A DNA stretch of 64,000 nucleotides from Hypericum androsaemum. Lineage: Eukaryota; Streptophyta; Magnoliopsida; Malpighiales; Hypericaceae. Each line of letters begins with the position of its first letter. The first letter of the stretch is position 1. Positions 58,142 through 64,000 of this stretch are shown here, piece by piece. The notes beneath the pieces are model-generated. The model worked only from the letters and a program-made list of their open reading frames with translations, searched no databases and was not told where the DNA came from. The stretch covers positions 18,239,691 to 18,303,690 of the forward strand of contig OZ023185.1 of the NCBI GenBank assembly GCA_963995505.1, in the 5' to 3' direction. The translations under genes were made by a program, and so were the position numbers.

Positions 58142-58929
58142 AATCATCTATTAAGTCAAACAAAAAATGCTACAGTAATTTGAGAAAAAAAACCAAACTT
58201 CATCTTCTTCCCTACTCCCTACGCAACACTATGCTTTCTTCTTCGTTGGAAAAAAAATCAATCAAAACTAAAATCAACAAAATACCTAAACCACAACAAA
58301 GAACAATCGAGGGAAATAAACAATTGAGCGGCAAGAACAATGGAGAAAACCAATCAGACGACGACGAACCCTAAATCTGGAAATCACCAATTAAATCCCC
58401 GATTTTGGAACAATGATTTACTTGGCTACCGATAACGGCGGAATCGTCGTCTTAATCGGCGGGCAGTGACAACAGCGGGCAGCGTCACCTCCGCCAGGCC
58501 TAAGCCCAATCCACCCGCGACTAAAAACTCGCCGGAGAGGTAGATGAAGGCGTCGAGGTCGTTGGGTACGGGATTATCCGCTCGCCGTAGCTACACATCA
58601 GGCGGAGCGTGGTGGCGGACGAGGACAGCGGATGAGGAGGTGAGTCAATGTTGGCGCCATGAAATTTTGGGTTTAGGGCGGCGGAGGAGGGCTTCACCTG
58701 AAATTTGTTTAGAGATAATTACGTACAGAACTCCAGGGTATAGTCAAATAGACTCTGAGATCTATAATTTTTCTACTAATTGCTGATCCCCTATAGTTTA
58801 GTTGTTATTATACTTTCGGGTCCCTGACTCAAGTAAATGACTCAAATATCCTTGCAAAATTTTTGTAAAAAATAAATTTATTGGTACCGGAGTCCACACC
58901 GCCGCCGGCACTGGGGGTCTGGCCGCTGC

Positions 58930-59158
58930 CGGCGAGGCTCAGTCGTGAGTGGTCAGACGACTGGTGGAGGAGTCGACGAAGGGGCCCACCTGCCAGACCT
59001 GGTTGAAGCTGCCCTTGGCGGCGAGGTCAGCATGGACTTTGGCCATGGAGCCATCGCCGCCGTCCTTATAGGCGACGAGGGCCTAGGAACCAGTCATCTT
59101 GGGGGTTGTTGGGTTGATGGCCCACGAGATCCAGCCGTCGGATTTGGAAGGGGTTACC
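58930..59158 (-). pseudogene. Captured DOMON-domain fragment
   Basis: The frame reads SKSDGWISWAINPTTPKMTG, then a TAG where a Gln is expected, then ALVAYKDGGDGSMAKVHADL and GSFNQVWQVGPFVDSSTSR. WISWAINP, MTGSQALVA and NQVWQVG are characteristic of the DOMON domain of AIR12 / cytochrome b561-DOMON proteins. The middle of the domain is missing and there is one nonsense codon, so it is a dead fragment. It lies inside element Z. Confidence 0.65.
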
Positions 59159-59159
59159 G

Positions 59160-59325
59160 AGTCAGAACCCAGCTCTGCCCGACGAGGATAAGGAGTAGGG
59201 CTTCGCGAGGAAGTTGTTGGTGGCAGAGCGAATCTCGGCAACGTCGTAGATGTGGGGGTTTTGGGGGATGGACTCGCGGAGGCTGGTGAGGGAGGTTCGG
59301 CTGGAGACCGATGACGTGGCAACGC
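59160..59325 (-). pseudogene. Captured fragment similar to LysM-type receptor kinase juxtamembrane region
   Basis: One frame reads SLTSLRESIPQNPHIYDVAE and then IRSATNNFLAKPYSLSSS before a stop. The pattern PxNPHIYDxxEIRxATNNF is typical of the segment just before the kinase domain in plant LysM-type receptor-like kinases, as I recall the family. Only about 45 residues remain, with no kinase motifs. It sits inside element Z. Confidence 0.5.
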
Positions 59326-60141
59326 CGGAGGAGTACGATCTTCGATCGAGCCACTCTGTTTATGTACGATCTGCGATTGAGCCATTCTGGCCGAAAAAAC
59401 GACCGGAGAAGATGACCGACAATTTTAGTTGACCGGAGCAAGGGCATATCAGTCATTTCAAATACAAAATAAGAAAAAATTGATTAACGACATCAGTCAG
59501 GGACCCGAAAGTATAATAATAATCAAACTACAGAGGTTTAACAATTAGTAGAAAAACTACAGGATCTGCAGAGTCTATTTGACCATACCCTAGAATTCTG
59601 TATGTAATTATCTCAATTTTTTAATTCACCCACGAGTTCCAATGTTGGCAACAATGTTTTCCAGTAGATCTAGTCTTTTTTTTTTGTAGATCTAGTTGGG
59701 AATGGCTTAATTAGCCTCGCATGGTGTTCCAATGTTGGTGACAATTTTTTCCAGTAGATCTAGTCATTTGATTCTTATTCTTCGTTGTTCTTGTAATGGA
59801 AATGCTTAAATCAAGTTCTTCCACGATTCAAGTTCTTCAAAAATAGTTTTTCTGAGTGTTTAAGTAAAATCCAGACCTTCGTTTTTCTGAGTGGGAGGCA
59901 ACGGAGAAAATGTCCGAAGATTTTCACGACGAAGACAACCTTTATTTTATTTTTTTAACATTCTGAAAGGGTTAAAGGGGTCATAATTTTTTTATGCTGG
60001 CCACTGACATCAGTGGTAGAACCGATAGGGACCTGAGAATTACATTTTTTCAAATTTGTAGGACGAAAAGAGGAATTTTGTAAAAGTAAGGACCCTATTG
60101 ATAAATTCGTCAAACTTCAGAGACCTGAGAATAATTTACCC

Positions 60142-60600
60142 TTATAACCATACAAGTTTAACAACTACTATATATAATATTATTTTTACATCTGCTATTC
60201 AGAATTGAGTATGTTGGAATTTTTATAGGAGATGCTTTTCTCAATGATATTTTTAATAAGACTTGAACCTAAGATCGAATTCAACTAACGTTGTTCATCC
60301 TCTCAAACTAATTAAATCGGTGATAAAATTATTCTATCTTAATTAAGATATCTCGAACTTAATCTTGAAAATATAGCATAAATATTTATTGAGTAGATCG
60401 TTAGAATTTTTCAAAAATCATTGAGAACTTGACGAATTGAATTTGTATTAGCGAGCAGGTATGGTTTCAAAAAAGGAAAAGGTCAAGAAGTGAACCACTC
60501 ACGGCACAGACAAACACAAGTAGCGTGTAGCGGGTTTTTTTTTCTTTATGGTGTTATTATTCACCCTTTTTTGTGAAAAAAGCGTCCGAAATGAAAGTAT
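60142..60600. other. Intergenic AT-rich stretch before the MuDR-type element
   Basis: No gene is visible. The left terminus of the MuDR-type element may lie here, but no inverted partner is available because the right end is beyond the window. Confidence 0.3.
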
Positions 60601-60635
60601 TGCGTGGACGGTGTCCACGTGGCACGGACGCCGGA

Positions 60636-60848
60636 AAAAGTCGGATCTTGGACCAAGATCCGACTTTTTTTGTCGGATGACCAAAATCCGACTTTTTTAG
60701 TCGGATCTTGGTCGATAGGCCATATCCGAAATCTGAAAAGGAGATTTCGGATATGACCAAGATCCGACATTTTTTGTCGAATTTATCATATTGGTCCAAG
60801 ATCCGACTTTTTTGGTCGGATCTTGGTCGTCATATCGCCTATATAATG
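60636..60848. promoter_or_regulatory. Cluster of inverted GTCGGATCTTGG repeats before the transposase gene
   Basis: The word GTCGGATCTTGGTC or its inverse CCAAGATCCGAC occurs about six times within 200 bp, with poly-T spacers, plus an inverted pair GATTTCGGATATG / CATATCCGAAATC. One pair forms a perfect 25-base palindrome near 60640. A TATA-like TATATAATGG follows at 60840-60849. Such an array in front of a transposase gene could be transposase-binding or regulatory sites. It could equally fold into strong hairpins. Confidence 0.6.
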
Positions 60849-60944
60849 GATACCTCGCAGAAGCCTTTTGTCATCCATACGAAGACGTCCTGCGTACCAC
60901 CATAGAAGACCCTGCCCAAAACCAGGTAAATTAATTTACTTTAA

Positions 60945-61185
60945 TATTTTGGTATATATGTAGAGTTTGTTCATTAATTAAAAATAATTAGTATATTTTA
61001 GCTGTGAAATTATTAATTGTTTCTATTTTTTGAGTGTGATATCTGATTGTTTAAAATTTTGTGGGTGTATATATGTAGAGTTTGTTCATTAATTAAAAAT
61101 AATTAGTATATGTTAGCTTTTGAAATTATTAATTCCTTATATTTTTTGAGTGTGATATCTGATTGTTTAAAATTTTGTGGGTGTG
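60945..61185 (+). repeat. ~117-bp direct tandem duplication
   Basis: TATATGTAGAGTTTGTTCATTAATTA through TTTAAAATTTTGTGGGTGT occurs twice in a row (from about 60952 and about 61069) with few differences. It lies between the promoter-like array and the transposase frame, in what is probably an intron or leader. Confidence 0.85.
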
Positions 61186-61229
61186 CGAATTTTATAAACT
61201 GACCAACCCCAATGGCCAGACCGGTTTAA

Positions 61230-61308
61230 TGAGTCGGACCGGTCGGGTCGGTCGGACCGGTCGGACCGGTCGGGTCGGTCGGGTCGGTCGGACCGGTCGG
61301 ACCGGGCA
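61230..61308. repeat. GGTCGGACC / GGTCGGGTC minisatellite
   Basis: About eight units of a 10-base word (GGTCGGACCG / GGTCGGGTCG) occur in tandem. Many units are self-complementary, so the tract can form hairpins in either strand. Confidence 0.85.
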
Positions 61309-61525
61309 GATTGTGAATTTTTTCTTGGTAAATTCCGGATGGTCGAGTACAAAAAGTGACCACCCTGCCAGTCCGATTAAATTTCATCTGGTTCTTAAGG
61401 TGGTCTCGGACCAAAAAATTGATGGAGAAGAATGTATGTTTATATGATATTTTCGTTAATATAAATTATGTTTTGTGTTGCTAATATAGAATTGCATACT
61501 GTTTTCTTTTGTTGTAGTATTCATA

Positions 61526-63150
61526 ATGGCTAACCGGGTTATAAGAATAAAGTTGAAATACGATGGAGTAATTTTCAACAACAATGAAACCGGTTTTGAT
61601 TACCAAGGTGGTAGGAAAGAGAAGTTGAAGTTTCATGCAGCATTTGTTAGATACAATATCTTGCGGAAAAAAGTTAACGAAAAGATCCCAATAGGTCCAA
61701 ATGAAGAATTTGGGCCATTGATATTTAGATGTCCATTTGGAAGAGGACAATTTGGTCCAATGTTTATTAACGACGATGAAGATGTTAGGATAATGCTGGA
61801 GACCATGATTAACTTCTTTGGACCAATGGTGAAGGAGATTAAGCTTACAATCATTGTGGAAAAGAGGGTTAATAATTACAACCCGTTTGTCGTTGAAGCT
61901 GGTACGTCAACGGGGATGGATGTTGCTCATGAACCAATATTTGATTGGTTTGAAAATGATCCTAGAGAGACGGGTCCATATGCCACATACAATTTTGATC
62001 ATGAAGACGAAGCAGAAGAAGTAGAAGACGAAGACGAAGCAGAAGAAGACGAAAATGAAGCAGAAGAAGACGAAGATGAAGAAGAAGTAGTAGAAGAAGA
62101 GGAACAACAATACCGAGAACAACAACACGGTGAACTCGCTCTAACTGATCCCGGTGAACAATCATCGATGACTGTTTATGGTGAAGAATGGGATTGCGAC
62201 CGAGCAATAGATGGAAGTTGTTCTGGTTTGTTGAAAGAGGGTACGATTTGGAAGAGCAAATTTGATGCAAAGAGGGAGATCGAGGCGTTCGTAATGAACG
62301 ATGGGCGTGAGTTTGTCCGAAAAGAAACAAGGCCAGAAACTTTTTCTGTGAAGTGTAAAAAATGGGAGACTGATGATTGCAAATGGGAGATCCGTGTCTC
62401 ACAGGAAAGAAGGGGCACACTTTTCAGTCCATGGAAAATCGTGAAACACACCTACCCACATACCTGTGGTCGCCTATGAAAGTCGCAGGATCATAAACAA
62501 CTCACTTCTGCTTTCATTGCACAAATTATTAAGAAACGAGTAGAGGAGCAACCAGAAATTCGTGTGGCCACTTTAAGGTCAGAGATCCACGACCATATGA
62601 AGTTTAGACCCTCGTATACGAAGACTTGGTGGGCAAAAGAGAAGGCGTTTCAAGATTTATGGGGGGATTGGCAAGAATCTTACAATCGCCTTCCGCAATG
62701 GTTTGCAGCATGCAAGGCAAATAATCCTGGAACTGTTGTTGAATGGGAATATTATGACACCCTCCCTGGTTACGTGGAAGCACTAATTCCTGGAACAAAG
62801 ATCTTTAAGCGAGTTTTTTGGATAAGTATTATCGCCTGGAAACCACACAAGCTTGCTACCAACTGAAGTTTGTTCCTCTGGGCAATCCTAAATATTGGCC
62901 GTATCCTGAAGATCCTACGGTTGTAAGGCTCATTCCAGATGAAAGATTAGCGAGGGGTAGAGGACAGCCACGGAAGCGCATACATAATGAAATGGATACA
63001 GTGCCTTTCGTCCGCTGTACGCTCTGTAAAACAAGGGGTCACATAAAAGCCAATTGTAATAATATAAGAGCAGTTGCGGCGGCAAGAGCGGCTAAAGCGG
63101 CAGCTGTATCCATAGGGGCAAGTACGAGTAGACGCCGTCGTGGACGTTGA
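61526..63150 (+). pseudogene. MuDR-type transposase remnant, catalytic core deleted
   Basis: A frame of 317 residues opens MANRVIRIKLKYDGVIFNNN and has the N-terminal plant MuDR region, a long acidic Glu/Asp tract (about residues 155-200), and the zinc-binding MuDR domain (IWKSKFDAKREIEAFVMNDG ... SVKCKKWETDDCKWEIRVSQ ... KHTYPHTCGRL). It ends at a TGA (62477-62479), after which the same frame carries on (QDHKQLTSAFIAQIIKKRVE ... RPSYTKTWWAKEKAFQDLWG). The frame then jumps, near 62815, straight to the C-terminal tail (YPEDPTVVRLIPDERLARGR) with a CCHC zinc knuckle CTLCKTRGHIKANC, ending at 63150. The MULE catalytic domain and SWIM finger are absent. The element cannot move itself. Confidence 0.88.
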
Positions 63151-63324
63151 ATTGTAATTAATTTTGAACTGAAAGGATTGTACTTTGTAATATTTTGTGA
63201 AACTCTATGTGGGTTGTGTTGAGTTTCTTTGTAACAGTCTGAAGTTTAAGTTACTCTATCTTAGCAGAATAATGACGCATTACACATTTTATGTGTATAT
63301 TTATTGTCATAATTGTTCAGGTGT

Positions 63325-64000
63325 GCCAATGAGGAGAAGTGGCAAAGAGCCAATAGCACATGATGACGAAGAGCCGGAGCATCCTCAAATTGATTGGAAT
63401 GCTCTATGTGGTTCTAAGTTTGGGTATATTTTCAAACGATTACAGAGGCCATCCAACGATAGATCAGAAGTCCCTCCTCAGAAACCTACCAAAAGCAACT
63501 GTTATTACAAGCTTGTCAAGCGAGATCCAGAACCGTGGAGTAGAGCCATGGACTTTCTGACAGTTGAAGGTATTCCGTATTTCTATATTGGATCACATAA
63601 TATTTTTATTAAATTTTAATTTATTTTACAGGGATGATGATAGGAACCTGTTTTAAAGGGACAAGTATTCAGAGCTTCAAAAATACCTATAGTGGTACTA
63701 CAGTTATGTCGGTAAGAAATTTTACATTATCCTTTAATTTGAGTTAGCATCATAGTCAATTTTATAACAAGTATTTTGTATTTGCTTGTAGATGGTTGTA
63801 GAGGTGACCCGTTTTCAGCGTGTCGGAATTGGCGCACTTGCGACATTAAAGGTACAATTAAAAGAATTTTATTTATTCTTACATATTTATGTTATGTGAG
63901 AAAATTTTTAAACTTTTAATATATTACAGGATTCTACAGGCAGTATTACTGGTACCATAATTGACTCTACCGGTCTTGTTGAAGCTGGATGTGTGTTGTA
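63325..64000 (+). CDS. Partial multi-exon gene with OB-fold-like segment (possibly HROB-like), cut by window end
   Basis: Four in-phase exons with good splice sites were read: about 63322-63567 (RRSGKEPIAHDDEEPEHPQI ... KLVKRDPEPWSRAMDFLTVE), 63632-63711 (GMMIGTCFKGTSIQSFKNTY), 63792-63851 (MVVEVTRFQRVGIGALATLK) and 63931 onward (DSTGSITGTIIDSTGLVEAG). The pattern vvVtrf..iGalaTLKDstGsItGti resembles the OB-fold of homologous recombination OB-fold proteins (HROB/MCM8IP, DUF4539). They help MCM8-MCM9 in recombination; this assignment is from memory and tentative. The first visible ATG is at 63330, but an upstream exon is likely because a CAG acceptor precedes 63322. It begins less than 200 bp after the transposase remnant, so it may be captured. 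The 3' part lies beyond the window. Confidence 0.5.

Larger units (their letters stand above)
55529..58180. mobile_element. MULE-like element Y, interrupted by X
   Basis: The left end (TTACTGTAACAACCCTATTG ... TTTGACTTAATCGACAATTT) is matched inverted at the right (ATTAAGTCAAACAAAAAATG, then CTACAGTAATTTG at 58170-58180) once element X is removed. Inverted repeats are about 200 bp and include AATATTCGATTTT and ACTAAAATGCCCTTC-type blocks. The interior has an imperfect ~70-bp tandem repeat (GTCGACCTCGCTT ... CTAGA, 55936 and 56043) in GC-rich, gene-like DNA. Confidence 0.75.
58711..59615. mobile_element. MULE-like element Z with fragments of two host genes
   Basis: The ends are GAGATAATTACGTACAGAACT and the inverse copy GAGATAATTACATACAGAATT, and the inverted repeats extend about 150 bp (TCAAATAGACTCTG ... 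TTTCTACTAATTG). The flanking 9-mers are only roughly alike, so the element is not young. The interior on the minus strand contains a receptor-kinase-like fragment followed by a DOMON-like fragment, joined head to tail. This is the pattern of a chimeric Pack-MULE. Confidence 0.75.
55333..60141. mobile_element. Outermost MULE-like element (W) of a four-element nest
   Basis: The left end (GAGTAAATTATTTTCAGATT ... ATTTATCAATAGGGTC) and right end (GACCCTATTGATAAATTC ... TGAGAATAATTTACCC) form inverted repeats of about 150-180 bp. Both contain a GGGTCCCTAT / ATAGGGACC word that recurs in the inner elements, so the elements belong to related families. The 9-bp duplication is not clear. The element contains Y, X and Z. 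Its own interior includes 58180-58710 and 59620-59990, with no recognisable protein. Confidence 0.7.

Noticed and set aside
61907..62420. Leu/Phe-rich minus-strand frames opposite the transposase
   Set aside because: They are the complement of the acidic Glu/Asp tract and have no independent support.

Overview
This is nuclear DNA from a flowering plant, most likely a dicot. The genes are plant-type, with short spliceable introns: nuclear psaL with a transit peptide, ATG10, ZIP4, a CRM-domain splicing factor and a rhodanese-like 4A protein. Gene islands alternate with AT-rich DNA full of plant hAT, Mutator-like (MULE), TRIM and LTR elements. Three genes (CRM protein, TlyA-like methyltransferase, rhodanese-like 4A) resemble proteins that I recall as near neighbours on Arabidopsis chromosome 3. 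That suggests conserved gene order, but I could not check it. The species cannot be named from the sequence alone.

Layout. 1-8.1 kb is a transposon-damaged stretch. It has a promoter-like block with an unrecognised first exon, a MULE-like element, and a calmodulin-like gene broken by frameshifts. That gene also carries one hAT element inside it, one at its stop codon and one upstream. 8.7-10.6 kb is a four-exon CRM-domain gene (+). 11.8-12.5 kb is an MEE60-like membrane protein (-). 13.3-14.4 kb is a YIF1-like gene (-) that looks disrupted. 14.43-33.25 kb is an old tandem segmental duplication. Unit A is 14431-25089 and unit B is 25127-33250. Both share a three-LTR TRIM array, so the TRIM predates the duplication. 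Each unit later took its own MULE insertions. Unit A received a MULE carrying an OEP7-like reading frame and a nested pair of MULEs. Unit B received a 2.9-kb element full of AT-rich tandem repeats.

34.1-51.0 kb is the main gene island: psaL (-), TlyA-like rRNA methyltransferase (+), ATG10 (-), rhodanese-like 4A (-), an unusual DnaJ (+) and ZIP4 (-). A hAT-type non-autonomous element lies between psaL and the TlyA-like gene. 51.5-54.6 kb is a 3.16-kb solo LTR with an intact target duplication. 55.3-60.1 kb is a nest of four MULE-like elements, one of which carries fragments of two unrelated host genes. 60.6-63.15 kb is a decayed MuDR-type element. The window ends inside a multi-exon gene with an OB-fold-like segment, possibly HROB-like.

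The host genes do not form a pathway. They cover photosystem I, plastid and organellar RNA processing or modification, autophagy, Golgi trafficking, chaperones and meiotic crossover formation. The most informative feature is the transposon record. Target-site duplications and empty sites in the paralogous duplication unit give a relative order of events and expose several gene-capture candidates. All gene models were built by eye from splice signals and recalled family sequences.
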